A DNA stretch of 20,865 nt from Collinsella sp. TF08-11AT (GTDB taxonomy: Bacteria > Actinomycetota > Coriobacteriia > Coriobacteriales > Coriobacteriaceae): NCBI RefSeq assembly GCF_003437035.1, contig NZ_QSRL01000021.1, forward strand, positions 1-20,865, in the 5' to 3' direction. Every line of letters begins with the position of its first letter. Positions within the stretch are counted from its first letter, which is position 1. Below, piece by piece: positions 6,624 through 15,432 of the stretch. The position numbers and the translations under genes are program-made. The notes beneath the pieces were generated by a model. The model was not told where the DNA came from. It saw only the letters and a program-made list of their open reading frames with translations, and searched no databases.

Positions 6624-7940
6624 ATGAAGAACGAAATGAGCAGAAGGCAGTTCCTGGGCTTTGCTGGTTCCGCGGCTGCGGTTCTTGGTCTGGGCCTCGT
6701 GGGCTGCGGTGGTTCTGCCGGCTCTGGCTCCTCTGCTTCTGGTGACGCTGCCGAGGTCTACTTCCTCCAGTTCAAGCCCGAGGTCGACAAGGAGTGGAAG
6801 GAGATCGCCAAGGCGTACAAGAAGGAGAAGGGCGTCGAGGTCAAGATCGTGACCGCCGCCTCCAACACCTACGAGGAGAAGCTCAAGTCCGAGATGTCCA
6901 AGAGCTCCGCTCCGACGCTGTTCCAGGTCAACGGCCCCACCGGCCTTAAGAACTGGAAGGACTACTGCGCCGATCTTTCCGACACCAAGCTCCGCGGCGA
7001 GCTCATCGACGACTCCCTGGCGCTGCAGTCCGACGGCAAGGATCTGGGTATCGACTGGGTTCAGGAGAGCTACGGCATCATCTACAACAAGGAGCTCCTC
7101 GAGAAGGCCGGCTACAAGGCCGAGGATATCAACTCCTTCGACAAGCTGAAGGCTTGCGCCGATGACATCCAGGCCCGCAAGGACGAGCTCGGCGTTGACG
7201 GTGCCTTCACTTCCGCCGGTATGGATGACTCCTCCAGCTGGCGCTACACCACGCACCTCGCCAACCTCCCGCTCTACTACGAGTTCGAGAAGGAGCACAA
7301 TCAGGAGGACGACGAGATCAAGGGCGAGTATCTCGACAACTTTAAGCAGATCTTCGACCTGTATATCACCGACTCCACCTGCGATCCTTCGCAGCTCGCC
7401 TCCAAGACCGGTGACGACGCCACCAACGAGTTCGCAACCGGCAAGGCCGTCTTCTACCAGAACGGCTCTTGGGCCTACGCCGACCTCACCAAGGCCGGTA
7501 TGACCGACGACCAGCTCGGCATGCTGCCGATCTACATCGGCGTCGACGGCGAGGAGAACCAGGGCCTGTGCTCCGGCGGCGAGAACTACTGGTGCGTCAG
7601 CTCCCAGGCTTCCGAGGATGCCCAGAAGGCCACCGAGGACTTCATGTATTGGTGCGTCACTTCTGACACCGCCACCAGCATCATCGCTGACAAGATGGGT
7701 CTGACCGCCCCGTTCAAGAGCGCTAAGGAGACCACCAACGTCTTCTCGCAGCAGGCCGTTGCTATGGCCAAGGACGGCAAGAAGACCGTTGCTTGGGACT
7801 TCGTTTACATCCCCTCTGAGGAGTGGAAGAAGAACCTCAAGCAGGCTCTCATCGCTTATGCTGCCGACAACACCAAGTGGGACGGCGTCAAGAACGCCTT
7901 CGTCGATGGCTGGAAGACCGAGAAGGCTGCTTCCGAGTAA
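6624..7940 (+). CDS. Sugar ABC transporter substrate-binding lipoprotein (MalE-like)
   Basis: This 438-residue extracellular solute-binding protein (SBP_bac_1 type) captures a sugar for the importer encoded by the next three genes. The N terminus has a twin-arginine motif (S6-R7-R8-Q9-F10-L11), a hydrophobic stretch, and the lipobox LVGC ending at Cys28, followed by a Gly/Ser linker. It should therefore be a Tat-exported lipoprotein anchored to the membrane. Codon use is strongly biased to C/G-ending codons, as expected for high expression. AAGGGTGG is well placed before the ATG at 6624; a GTG at 6606 is in frame but poorer. Context with glgP and malQ points to maltodextrins, but the sequence alone does not fix the substrate. 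Confidence 0.88.
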   Translation: MKNEMSRRQFLGFAGSAAAVLGLGLVGCGGSAGSGSSASGDAAEVYFLQFKPEVDKEWKEIAKAYKKEKGVEVKIVTAASNTYEEKLKSEMSKSSAPTLFQVNGPTGLKNWKDYCADLSDTKLRGELIDDSLALQSDGKDLGIDWVQESYGIIYNKELLEKAGYKAEDINSFDKLKACADDIQARKDELGVDGAFTSAGMDDSSSWRYTTHLANLPLYYEFEKEHNQEDDEIKGEYLDNFKQIFDLYITDSTCDPSQLASKTGDDATNEFATGKAVFYQNGSWAYADLTKAGMTDDQLGMLPIYIGVDGEENQGLCSGGENYWCVSSQASEDAQKATEDFMYWCVTSDTATSIIADKMGLTAPFKSAKETTNVFSQQAVAMAKDGKKTVAWDFVYIPSEEWKKNLKQALIAYAADNTKWDGVKNAFVDGWKTEKAASE

Positions 7941-7971
7941 GCAGTTGCTGCCCAAGCTATCTGATTAGCGA

Positions 7972-8007
7972 CAGGGGGCGGGCAGACGTAGGTTTGCCCG
8001 CCCCCTG
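7972..8007 (+). promoter_or_regulatory. Intercistronic stem-loop after the binding-protein gene
   Basis: A perfect 13-bp GC-rich stem (7972-7984 with 7995-8007) with a 10-nt loop and no T-tract lies between the binding protein and first permease genes. Such hairpins can protect the upstream message from 3' decay or cause partial termination, keeping binding protein in excess over permease. Confidence 0.65.
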
Positions 8008-8027
8008 CATATTGAAAGGACCCTTCT

Positions 8028-8882
8028 ATGGGCAAAGCACTCAAGCGCTGGTGGCCGCTCTTTATGCTGCCCACGTGCCTGGCGTTTATGATCGGGTTCG
8101 TGATTCCCTTTATCCAGGGTTTCTATCTCTCGTTCTGCCAGTTTATTACCATCAATAACGCGCACTTTGTCGGTATCGAGAACTACGTGCGCGCACTGAC
8201 CGACCCGCAGTTCTCCACGTCGTTCTTCTTTACCGTGGCGTTTGCCTTCCTGTCGACGGTGCTCATCAACGTGATCGCGCTGGCCATTGCGCAGGCGCTC
8301 ACTCGCAAGGCGCTCAAGGGCACCAACATCTTCCGTACGATTTTCTTTATGCCTAACCTGATTGGCGGCATTGTACTGGGTTACATTTGGCAGATTCTGA
8401 TCAACTGCCTGCTCTCCAACGTGGGTGCCCAGCTTATCGCCCTCAACTCCGCCGCTGGCTTCTGGGGCCTTATCATCCTGACCCTGTGGCAACAGGTCGG
8501 CTACATGATGATCATCTACATCGCCGGTCTGCAGTCCATCCCGTCTGACTACATTGAGGCCGCCAAGGTCGATGGCGCTACGGCATGGCAGACGTTTTGG
8601 AAGGTTAAGATCCCCAACCTGATGCCGACCATCACCATCTGCCTGTTCCTGTCCATCACCAACGGCTTTAAGCTGTTCGACCAGAACCTTGCCCTTACCG
8701 GTGGCGCCCCGGCGCACTCCACCGAGATGCTCGCCCTGAACATCTACAACACGTTCTATTCGCGTGCTGGCATCGCATGGCAGGGCATCGGTCAGGCCAA
8801 GGCAGTTATCTTCTGCATCCTGGTTGTCGCTATTTCTATGATCCAGCTTAAGGCCACGAGGTCCAAGGAGGTGCAGCAGTAA
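8028..8882 (+). CDS. Sugar ABC transporter permease (MalF/UgpA type)
   Basis: This 284-residue inner-membrane permease has about six hydrophobic segments. The cytoplasmic EAA loop reads EAAKVDGATAWQTFWKVKIP (about residue 180), which contacts the ATPase. Length and layout fit the BPD_transp_1 family of carbohydrate ABC importers (CUT1). AAAGGA precedes the ATG at 8028. The stop codon shares one base with the start of the next permease (TAATG), so the two are translationally coupled and likely form a heterodimer. Confidence 0.9.
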   Translation: MGKALKRWWPLFMLPTCLAFMIGFVIPFIQGFYLSFCQFITINNAHFVGIENYVRALTDPQFSTSFFFTVAFAFLSTVLINVIALAIAQALTRKALKGTNIFRTIFFMPNLIGGIVLGYIWQILINCLLSNVGAQLIALNSAAGFWGLIILTLWQQVGYMMIIYIAGLQSIPSDYIEAAKVDGATAWQTFWKVKIPNLMPTITICLFLSITNGFKLFDQNLALTGGAPAHSTEMLALNIYNTFYSRAGIAWQGIGQAKAVIFCILVVAISMIQLKATRSKEVQQ

Positions 8883-9721
8883 TGAAACGCGATAAGGCTA
8901 TCAACCGCGCGCTCTCGATCTTCTTTACGATCCTGTCGCTCGCATGGATCTACCCCGTGTTCATGATTGCGCTCAATTCCTTTAAGAAAGCGACCGCAAT
9001 CAGCACCACCACGGCGTTCGATCTGCTCACGCCCGAGACGTTCAACGGCCTCGCAAACTACGTGCACGCTCTGAACGAGCAGGGCTTTGCCTCGGCGTTT
9101 ATGTACTCGCTCATCATCACGGTCACGTCGGTCGTGCTGATTCTGGTGTGCTGCTCCATGTGCGCTTGGTACGTGGTGCGCGTCAACAGCAAGATCTCGA
9201 ACTTCTTCTATTACCTGTTCGTCTTCTCGATGGTCGTACCGTTCCAGATGCTCATGTTCACGCTGTCCAACCTCGCGGACCGCATCGGCTTTAACACGCC
9301 GTTTAACATCTGCTTCATCTACCTCGGTTTTGGCGCGGGCCTCGCGGTCTTTATGTTCGCCGGCTTCGTCAAGAACATCCCGCTCGAGATTGAGGAAGCG
9401 GCCATGATTGACGGCTGCAACCCGGTCCAGGTGTTCTTTAAGATCGTTCTCCCCATCATGAAGCCCACCTATCTTTCGGTCGGCATCCTCGAGACCATGT
9501 GGGTCTGGAACGACTATCTGCTGCCCTACCTTACGCTCGACTCCACCAAGTACAAGACCATTCCTATTTTGATCCAGTACTTCCGCGGCGGCTATGGCCA
9601 CGTCGAGCTCGGCCCCATGATGGCCTGCATCATGATGGTCGTTGTCCCCATCGTCATCATGTACATCTTCTGCCAGAAGTACATCATCGACGGTGTGGTG
9701 GCAGGTGCCGTCAAGGGCTGA
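8882..9721 (+). CDS. Sugar ABC transporter permease (MalG/UgpE type)
   Basis: This 279-residue second permease of the CUT1 importer has about six membrane segments. Its EAA loop reads IEEAAMIDGCNPVQVFFKIV. It overlaps the preceding permease by one base. The typical MalG-like ending (YIFCQKYIIDGVVAGAVKG) is present, so the protein is complete. It pairs with the upstream permease to form the channel energised by the ATPase encoded next. Confidence 0.9.
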   Translation: MKRDKAINRALSIFFTILSLAWIYPVFMIALNSFKKATAISTTTAFDLLTPETFNGLANYVHALNEQGFASAFMYSLIITVTSVVLILVCCSMCAWYVVRVNSKISNFFYYLFVFSMVVPFQMLMFTLSNLADRIGFNTPFNICFIYLGFGAGLAVFMFAGFVKNIPLEIEEAAMIDGCNPVQVFFKIVLPIMKPTYLSVGILETMWVWNDYLLPYLTLDSTKYKTIPILIQYFRGGYGHVELGPMMACIMMVVVPIVIMYIFCQKYIIDGVVAGAVKG

Positions 9722-9746
9722 TGCCGTAACTGTTTTGCAAGTTTTG

Positions 9747-9771
9747 GCGGCGCCCCTCAGCGCGGCGCCGC
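9747..9771 (+). promoter_or_regulatory. Intercistronic stem-loop before the ATPase gene
   Basis: GCGGCGCC (9747-9754) pairs perfectly with GGCGCCGC (9764-9771) around a 9-nt loop. No T-tract follows, so it is more likely a processing or stabilising hairpin than a full terminator. Confidence 0.5.
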
Positions 9772-9789
9772 GTATCGAAAGGTAGAGAC

Positions 9790-10989
9790 ATGGCCGAGAT
9801 CGTTCTCAAACATGTTCAGAAGGTGTATCCCAACAACGAGTCAAAAAAGAAGGGCTTCTTTGGCAAAAAGAAGAAGACCGAGGAGAAGAAGCACAACCTC
9901 AAGGTTACCGAGGACGGTGTGCTCGCTGTAGAGGACTTCAACCTCACCGTTCACGACCAGGAGTTCATCGTCCTCGTTGGCCCCTCTGGCTGCGGTAAGT
10001 CCACGACGATGCGCATGGTCGCCGGCCTAGAGGACATCACCTCCGGCGATGTGTTCATCGACGGCAAGCGTGTCAACGACGTGGCGCCCAAGGACCGCGA
10101 CATCGCCATGGTGTTCCAGAGCTACGCTCTATACCCCAATATGACGGTGTACGAGAATATGGCGTTTACGCTTGAGCTCAAGAAGGTCCCCAAGGACGAG
10201 ATCGACCGCAAGGTTCGCTCCGCTGCCGAGATCCTGGGCATCACCGAGTACCTCGACCGTAAGCCCAAGGCGCTTTCGGGCGGCCAGCGTCAGCGCGTCG
10301 CCATCGGCCGCGCCATCGTGCGTGATCCTAAGGTCTTCCTGATGGACGAGCCGCTGTCCAACCTGGACGCCAAGCTGCGTAACCAGATGCGTGCCGAGCT
10401 CATCAAGCTGCGCCACGAGATCAAGGGCACGTTCATTTATGTTACTCACGACCAGACCGAGGCTATGACCCTCGGCGACCGCATCGTGGTCATGAAGGAC
10501 GGCGTCGTCCAGCAGATCGCCACCCCGCAGGAGGTCTTCAACCATCCCGCGAACATCTTCGTCGCCGGCTTTATCGGCGTGCCGCAGATGAACTTCTTCG
10601 ATGCCCAGCTGGTGCGCTCGGGCAACGGCTTTACCGTCAAGACCGAGGATATGAACGTGGCGCTCGCCCCCGAGACCTGCGCTCAGCTTGCTCTCAACTG
10701 GGACGGCGGCGACGTGAAGGAGATCACGGCCGGCGTGCGTCCCGAGCAGATTCTGCTTGCCGACAAGGACGAGGAGGGCGCGCTCCAGGGTACCGTCGAG
10801 GTGACCGAGCTCATGGGCTCGACCGAGCATGTCCACGTGACTGCTCCCGACGGCCAGTTTGTCCTGATCATTCCCGTTGTCGACCTCGAGGCCAAGGGCG
10901 CGCTCAAGGCGGGCGACCCCATCTGGTTCAAGTTTGAGAAGAACGCGACCCACCTCTTCGATAAGGTCTCTGGCAAGAACCTTATCTAG
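9790..10989 (+). CDS. Sugar ABC transporter ATP-binding protein (MalK/UgpC/MsmK type)
   Basis: This 399-residue ATPase drives the upstream importer. Walker A is GPSGCGKST (64-72), the signature is LSGGQ (162-166), Walker B/catalytic Glu are Asp186-Glu187, and the switch His is His220. A C-terminal TOBE-type regulatory domain (about 245-399) is present, as in MalK and MsmK. An unusual insert between the first two N-terminal strands (about 15-41) has ten lysines in residues 19-38, including a KKKK run, which would lie on the surface near the nucleotide-binding domain. The ATPase belongs to the operon, although such subunits are sometimes shared by several importers. Confidence 0.9.
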   Translation: MAEIVLKHVQKVYPNNESKKKGFFGKKKKTEEKKHNLKVTEDGVLAVEDFNLTVHDQEFIVLVGPSGCGKSTTMRMVAGLEDITSGDVFIDGKRVNDVAPKDRDIAMVFQSYALYPNMTVYENMAFTLELKKVPKDEIDRKVRSAAEILGITEYLDRKPKALSGGQRQRVAIGRAIVRDPKVFLMDEPLSNLDAKLRNQMRAELIKLRHEIKGTFIYVTHDQTEAMTLGDRIVVMKDGVVQQIATPQEVFNHPANIFVAGFIGVPQMNFFDAQLVRSGNGFTVKTEDMNVALAPETCAQLALNWDGGDVKEITAGVRPEQILLADKDEEGALQGTVEVTELMGSTEHVHVTAPDGQFVLIIPVVDLEAKGALKAGDPIWFKFEKNATHLFDKVSGKNLI

Positions 10990-11057
10990 GCCCGGTGCAA
11001 CCAGGCCCTTCCTTTGGGCGACTGCGGTATTGCCATCCTTTTGCCGCGGTCACATAT

Positions 11058-11101
11058 AAGGCTCCCCTCCCGTCCACTGGGCGAGAGGGGAGCCTTTCTT
11101 T
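11058..11101 (+). terminator. Terminator of the sugar ABC operon
   Basis: A perfect 12-bp stem, AAGGCTCCCCTC with GAGGGGAGCCTT (11058-11069, 11085-11096), is followed by TCTTTGT. It lies about 70 nt after the ATPase stop codon and is a classic intrinsic terminator. Confidence 0.9.
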
Positions 11102-11128
11102 GTGTTGGGACTGTCTGACCGGTCGTTT

Positions 11129-11346
11129 GTCTCGATCTGTAACGGATAGGGCCGATTTCGGACGTTAGATGTTACAGATCGAGACGGTTCCGCTGAGCTA
11201 ACCATTTCATCTAAATCTATAACACCAAAGGCGAATTTCACCTGCTAGATGTTACAGATTGAGATAAACCCAAGGGGAGGGGCCGGTATGTCTCAATCTG
11301 TAACAGCTGGGATCGTTTTGGTTGAGTAGTTGTTACAGATCGAGAT
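11129..11346. repeat. Array of three 57-bp inverted-repeat units
   Basis: The units are 11129-11185, 11209-11265 and 11290-11346, each exactly 57 bp, spaced 80 and 81 bp start to start. Each has 15-nt arms of the type GTCTCGATCTGTAAC and GTTACAGATCGAGAC around a 27-nt centre. Unit 1 arms are perfectly complementary; unit 2 has two mismatches and unit 3 one mismatch and one wobble. The centres share a loose G..CG.TTT pattern and a TAG(A/T)T just before the right arm. The 23- and 24-nt spacers between units are unrelated. The array fills the gap between the two convergent operon terminators, and I see no gene in it. Confidence 0.85.
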
Positions 11347-11384
11347 TGTTAGGCAGAGTCGGGTCACAGGGTAACGTGCGGGCA

Positions 11385-11418
11385 CAAAAAACGGAGCCGT
11401 GTTGCCACGACTCCGTTT
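11385..11418 (-). terminator. Terminator of glgP
   Basis: On the minus strand AAACGGAG pairs with CTCCGTTT, and an inner CGTG/CACG helix is capped by a GCAA loop; a run of six T follows. It lies about 28 nt after the phosphorylase stop codon. Confidence 0.9.
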
Positions 11419-11445
11419 CTCAAGAGGATGGGTAAGGGGAATGAG

Positions 11446-13713
11446 CTAGCTCAGGTGCCAGATCTCGTCGTTGTACTGGGAGATCGTACGGTCGGACGAG
11501 AAGGTGCCGGCGTTGGCGATATTGATGAGCGCCTTGCGCATCCAAGCGTCCTGGTCCTCGTAGTCGGCCAGCACGCGCTCCTTGGTCTGGATGTACTCCT
11601 CAATGTCGAGTAGGGCCATGAACCAGTCCTTGCCCTTGATGTCGTCGTGCAGACGCTGCAGGCGCTCCGCGTTGCCGGTCGCCATAAAGGCGGGGTTGGT
11701 GATGAAGTCCACCAGCAGTTTGATGCCGGGCTTGCGGTAGAGTGCGCCGGCATCGTAGGTGCCGTCGGCGTAGAGCTGCTCGACCTGCTTGGACGAGGCG
11801 CCAAAGGTGTAGATGTTCTCGTCGCCCACGAGCTCGGCAATCTCCACGTTGGCACCGTCGAGCGTGCACAGGGTTAGGGCGCCGTTGAGCATGAACTTCA
11901 TGTTGGAGGTGCCGCTTGCCTCCTTGGAGGCCAGGCTGATCTGCTCGGAGATGTCAGCGGCGGGGATCACGCGCTCGGCGGCGGTGACGTTATAGTTCTC
12001 GATCATGACAACCTGCAGGTAGGGCGCCACGTCGGGGTCGTTTGCAATCCACTGCGACAGCGTCAGGATCAGGTGAATGATGTCCTGGGCGATGGTGTAG
12101 GCAGGTGCCGCCTTGCCGCCAAAGATGATGGTGACGGGGTGAGCGGGCTTGTTGCCGTTCTTGATGTCGAGATACTTCCAGATGATGTAGAGCGCGAGCA
12201 TCTGCTGGCGCTTATACTCGTGGATGCGCTTGACCTGAACATCGATGATGGCGTTGGAGGGAATGGTCACGCCCTGCTCGAGCGCCATGAACTGGCGCAT
12301 GATGCTCTTGGCCTCGACTTTGGTGGCAGCCAGGCGCTCAAGAACGTCCTTGTCGTCGGCGAATTCGGCGAGCTTGCTCAGATCGCCGGTGCTGCGCCAA
12401 TCGGTGCCGATCACATCGTCGAGCAGGCTGGCGAGCGCGGGGTTGGCACCATGGATCCAGCGGCGGAAGGTGATGCCGTTGGTCTTGTTGGAGAACTTCT
12501 CGGGATAGATCTCGTAGAACGGATGAAGCTCGGTGTCCTCAAGTATCTTGGTGTGGAGGGCGGCTACGCCGTTGATGGAGAAGCCAAAGTGGATGTCCAT
12601 GTGGGCCATGTGGACGGTGTTGTATTCGTCGATGATGGCGACGCGCGGGTCATCGTGCTCGGCCTTCGCGATCTCATCGAGCTTGACGATAATGTCGGCG
12701 ATGGCAGGGGAGACCTTCTGCAGGCTGGCGAGCGGCCACTTCTCGAGGGCCTCGGCAAGAATCGTGTGGTTAGTGTAGGCGACCATGGAGCGTACGATGG
12801 TCACGGCCTCGTCAAACTCGATGCCATGCTCGGTGGTGAGCAAGCGAACGAGCTCGGGAATGACCATGGTGGGATGCGTATCGTTGATCTGGACCACGGC
12901 GTAGTCGGCCAGATCGTGCAGGTTACTGCCGCGCTCGACAGCCTCGTCGATCAGGAGCTGGGCAGCGTTGCTCACCATGAAGTACTCCTGGTAGATGCGA
13001 AGCAGACGGCCCTGCTCGTCGGAATCATCCGGATAGAGGAACAGGGTGAGGTTCTTGGCGATCTCGGTCTTATCGAAGTCGATGGAGCTGCCGGGGACCA
13101 GGCCATCGTCGACACTTGCCAGGTCAAACAGGCGCAGGCGGTTCTTGGTGGGCTGGCCGTAACCAGGCACATCGATGTTGACGAGCTTGGAGGTGACGGC
13201 AAAATCGCCAAACTCAACGGTGTAGGAGCGGTCGTCATCGACCAGGATGTCCTGCTCGCCAAGCCACTCATCGGGGACGGCCTTCTGCTGCTTATCGACA
13301 AAGCGCTGGCGGAACAGGCCGTAATGGTAGTTGAGGCCCACGCCATCGCCGGTCAAGCCCAGCGTGGCGATGGAATCCAGGAAGCATGCGGCCAGACGGC
13401 CCAGGCCACCGTTGCCCAGCGACGGCTCGACCTCAAACTCCTCGATCTTGTTGAGGTCGTGGCCTGCGGCGGTGAGCTGATCCTTAACCTCGTCGTAGAT
13501 GCCAAGGTCGATCATGTTGTTGATGAGCAGCTTGCCAATCAAAAACTCGGCAGAGATGTAGTAGAGCTTTTTCTTGCCATTGTTGAGCGGGCAGGCGGAA
13601 GAGCGCTCCTGCACGAGCTTGACCAGCAGCTTGTAAATGCGACGGTCGTCGAGCTGCTCGAGCGAGGTGCCAAAAGACTGCTCGGCGAGTTCCATGAGGT
13701 TAATTTGGGGCAT
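11446..13713 (-). CDS. glgP: Alpha-glucan (glycogen/maltodextrin) phosphorylase
   Basis: This 755-residue GT35 phosphorylase releases glucose-1-phosphate from the non-reducing ends of alpha-1,4-glucans in the cytoplasm. Motifs include EPSLGNGGLGRLAACFLDS near the N terminus, the RIHEYKRQ motif, and EASGTSNMKF with the PLP-binding Lys606. The protein is shorter than E. coli MalP (about 797), as is common for clostridial and actinobacterial forms. I chose the ATG at 13713 because AGGAGG lies just upstream; an in-frame ATG at 13740 lacks such a site. It follows malQ on the same strand after a 128-bp gap with a stem-loop, and should work with MalQ on imported maltodextrins, although a role with storage glycogen is possible. 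Confidence 0.93.
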   Translation of the reverse strand: MPQINLMELAEQSFGTSLEQLDDRRIYKLLVKLVQERSSACPLNNGKKKLYYISAEFLIGKLLINNMIDLGIYDEVKDQLTAAGHDLNKIEEFEVEPSLGNGGLGRLAACFLDSIATLGLTGDGVGLNYHYGLFRQRFVDKQQKAVPDEWLGEQDILVDDDRSYTVEFGDFAVTSKLVNIDVPGYGQPTKNRLRLFDLASVDDGLVPGSSIDFDKTEIAKNLTLFLYPDDSDEQGRLLRIYQEYFMVSNAAQLLIDEAVERGSNLHDLADYAVVQINDTHPTMVIPELVRLLTTEHGIEFDEAVTIVRSMVAYTNHTILAEALEKWPLASLQKVSPAIADIIVKLDEIAKAEHDDPRVAIIDEYNTVHMAHMDIHFGFSINGVAALHTKILEDTELHPFYEIYPEKFSNKTNGITFRRWIHGANPALASLLDDVIGTDWRSTGDLSKLAEFADDKDVLERLAATKVEAKSIMRQFMALEQGVTIPSNAIIDVQVKRIHEYKRQQMLALYIIWKYLDIKNGNKPAHPVTIIFGGKAAPAYTIAQDIIHLILTLSQWIANDPDVAPYLQVVMIENYNVTAAERVIPAADISEQISLASKEASGTSNMKFMLNGALTLCTLDGANVEIAELVGDENIYTFGASSKQVEQLYADGTYDAGALYRKPGIKLLVDFITNPAFMATGNAERLQRLHDDIKGKDWFMALLDIEEYIQTKERVLADYEDQDAWMRKALINIANAGTFSSDRTISQYNDEIWHLS

Positions 13714-13759
13714 GTTTCCTCCTGTGATGGGTTGTTTCATGTCTGCAATTCATAAGAAG

Positions 13760-13793
13760 CCCGCGCGAGGGGATTGGGGTGGCCTCGCGCGGG
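13760..13793 (-). terminator. Stem-loop between malQ and glgP
   Basis: A perfect 11-bp GC-rich stem, CCCGCGCGAGG with CCTCGCGCGGG, has a 12-nt loop. On the minus strand it is followed by CTTCTTA, a weak T-tract. It may partly terminate malQ transcription, or stabilise the malQ message while letting some transcription reach glgP. Confidence 0.6.
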
Positions 13794-13841
13794 AAAAGCA
13801 AGCGCGTCCGCACGGTGGGGAGGGGTCGGGCGCGGTAGCTC

Positions 13842-15347
13842 CTATTGAGGAAGCTCGATTTCAGCTTCCGACGGGATGCGGAAGTAGGTTTCGGTCCAGT
13901 CGGTGAGTTTGTGCTCGAGCTCGCGGGTGATGGCGCCGTCGAGCATGCGCCAGGTCCAGTTGCCGCCCAGCGTGGCAGGGGTGTTGATGCGCGCCTCATT
14001 GCCCAAGTTGAGCAGGTCCTGCATGGTGTAGATGCACGTGTCGCTTACGCTGGCGGCGATGGTGCGATTGAGTGCATCTGCCATGGGTTCGCCGGCCTGC
14101 TGATGGGTGTACAGGGCTGCCTGCTCGCGCTGACGCGGGGTGGCCGTTCCCTCAAACCAACCACGCGCCGTTTCGTTGTCGTGGGTGCCCACGTAGGCGA
14201 CGGTGTTGGCAATGTAGTTGTGCGGCAGGTAGTACGAGTTGGTGCCCTCAAAGGCAAACTGCAGGATCTTCATGCCAGGGAAGCCCGAGTTGTCGCGCAT
14301 GTCGATGACGCCGGGGGTGAGGAAGCCCAGGTCTTCGGCGATGATGGGCAGCGTGCCGAGCTTTTCCTCGAGCGTCTTGAAGAACTTGAGGCCGGGGCCC
14401 TGCGTCCACGAACCGTAGGACGAATCGGGTGAGGAGAACGGCACCTCCCAATAGGCCTCGAAGCCGCGGAAGTGATCCAGGCGGATGACATCGTACATGT
14501 CGAGGGCGGCGCGGATACGGCCCTCCCACCAGGAGAAACCGTCGGCTTCCATGGCGTCCCAGTCGTAGATGGGATTGCCCCAGTACTGGCCGGTGGCCGA
14601 GAACTGGTCGGGCGGCGTGCCGGCGACACTCACAGGATTACCGGCGGCGTCGATCTTAAAGAGCTCGGGCGTGGCCCACATCTCGACGGAGTCGCGCGAG
14701 ACATAGATGGGCAGGTCGCCGATGATGAGGATATCGCGCTCGTTGGCATAGGCCTTGAGGCGGCTCCACTGACGATTGAAGAAGTACTGCGTCATCTGGT
14801 GGTAGAGCATGCGCGCGGGATGGGCGGCGCAGACCTTGGCAGAAGCCTCGCCGCGGGTACGGAGCTCTGCGGGCCACTCCCAAAAGGCCTTGAGACCGCA
14901 CTCCTCCTTGACGGTCATGAACTCGCAGTAGGGGATGAGCCAGTCTTCGTTTGCTTGGACAAAGTCGTCGAAGTCGGCCGGCTTGTCGGCGGCAAAGCGC
15001 TCGGCGGCGCGGTCGAGAATCTGACGACGGCCACCAAAGATGGCACCATAGTCGACATTGCTGGGGTCGGAGCCCAGGTACACGCCGTCGATATCGCACT
15101 GCTCCAGATAGCCGGCCTCGATAAGCTCGGCAAAGTCGATGAAATTGGGGTTGCCCGCACGGGCCGAGAACGACTGATAGGGCGAGTCGCCATAGCTCGT
15201 TGTCGTAAGGGGGAGAATCTGCCAGTAATGTTGTTTGCACGAGGCGAGGAAATCGACAAAGTCATAGGCGTTCCAGCCAAAGCCGCCGATACCGTAAGGT
15301 CCGGGCAATGACGAAACGGGCATCAGAACGCCGCTTGCACGCTCCAT
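13842..15347 (-). CDS. malQ: 4-alpha-glucanotransferase (amylomaltase)
   Basis: This 501-residue GH77 enzyme transfers maltodextrinyl units between glucans, turning short maltodextrins into chains that the phosphorylase can use. The N terminus (RASGVLMPVSSLPGPYGIGG) is typical of the family. Catalytic residues match known amylomaltases: nucleophile Asp291 in RLDHFRGF, acid/base Glu338 in IIAEDLG, and Asp390 in THDNET. An ATG at 15419 would add 24 residues that do not fit the family. I prefer 15347 because GGTGAG lies seven bases upstream and a putative promoter would start transcription only a few bases before 15419. The gene lies upstream of glgP on the same strand. Confidence 0.92.
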   Translation of the reverse strand: MERASGVLMPVSSLPGPYGIGGFGWNAYDFVDFLASCKQHYWQILPLTTTSYGDSPYQSFSARAGNPNFIDFAELIEAGYLEQCDIDGVYLGSDPSNVDYGAIFGGRRQILDRAAERFAADKPADFDDFVQANEDWLIPYCEFMTVKEECGLKAFWEWPAELRTRGEASAKVCAAHPARMLYHQMTQYFFNRQWSRLKAYANERDILIIGDLPIYVSRDSVEMWATPELFKIDAAGNPVSVAGTPPDQFSATGQYWGNPIYDWDAMEADGFSWWEGRIRAALDMYDVIRLDHFRGFEAYWEVPFSSPDSSYGSWTQGPGLKFFKTLEEKLGTLPIIAEDLGFLTPGVIDMRDNSGFPGMKILQFAFEGTNSYYLPHNYIANTVAYVGTHDNETARGWFEGTATPRQREQAALYTHQQAGEPMADALNRTIAASVSDTCIYTMQDLLNLGNEARINTPATLGGNWTWRMLDGAITRELEHKLTDWTETYFRIPSEAEIELPQ

Positions 15348-15432
15348 GGATGCACTCACCGTCCTTTTGAATAAGGGGCTGCGCCGTAGATGGATAGACG
15401 GCTCGTCCCGAGTTTCCATTGCTATTGTCCCT

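Noticed and set aside
6516..7955. A 479-codon open frame on the minus strand
   Set aside because: It is antisense to the binding-protein gene and results from that gene's strong GC-ending codon bias; its leucine/glycine/valine-rich content is typical of such shadows.
8792..9601. Charged 269-codon minus-strand frame
   Set aside because: It is antisense to the second sugar permease, and its His/Asp/Glu/Arg-rich make-up reflects membrane-protein codons read backwards.
11129..11346. CRISPR-like array
   Set aside because: The repeated 15-mers alternate in orientation, only three units exist, the centres are partly conserved and no cas genes are visible.
12073..13755. A 560-codon open frame on the plus strand
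   Set aside because: It is the antisense shadow of the glgP gene, whose family motifs are clear; the shadow protein shows no known pattern.
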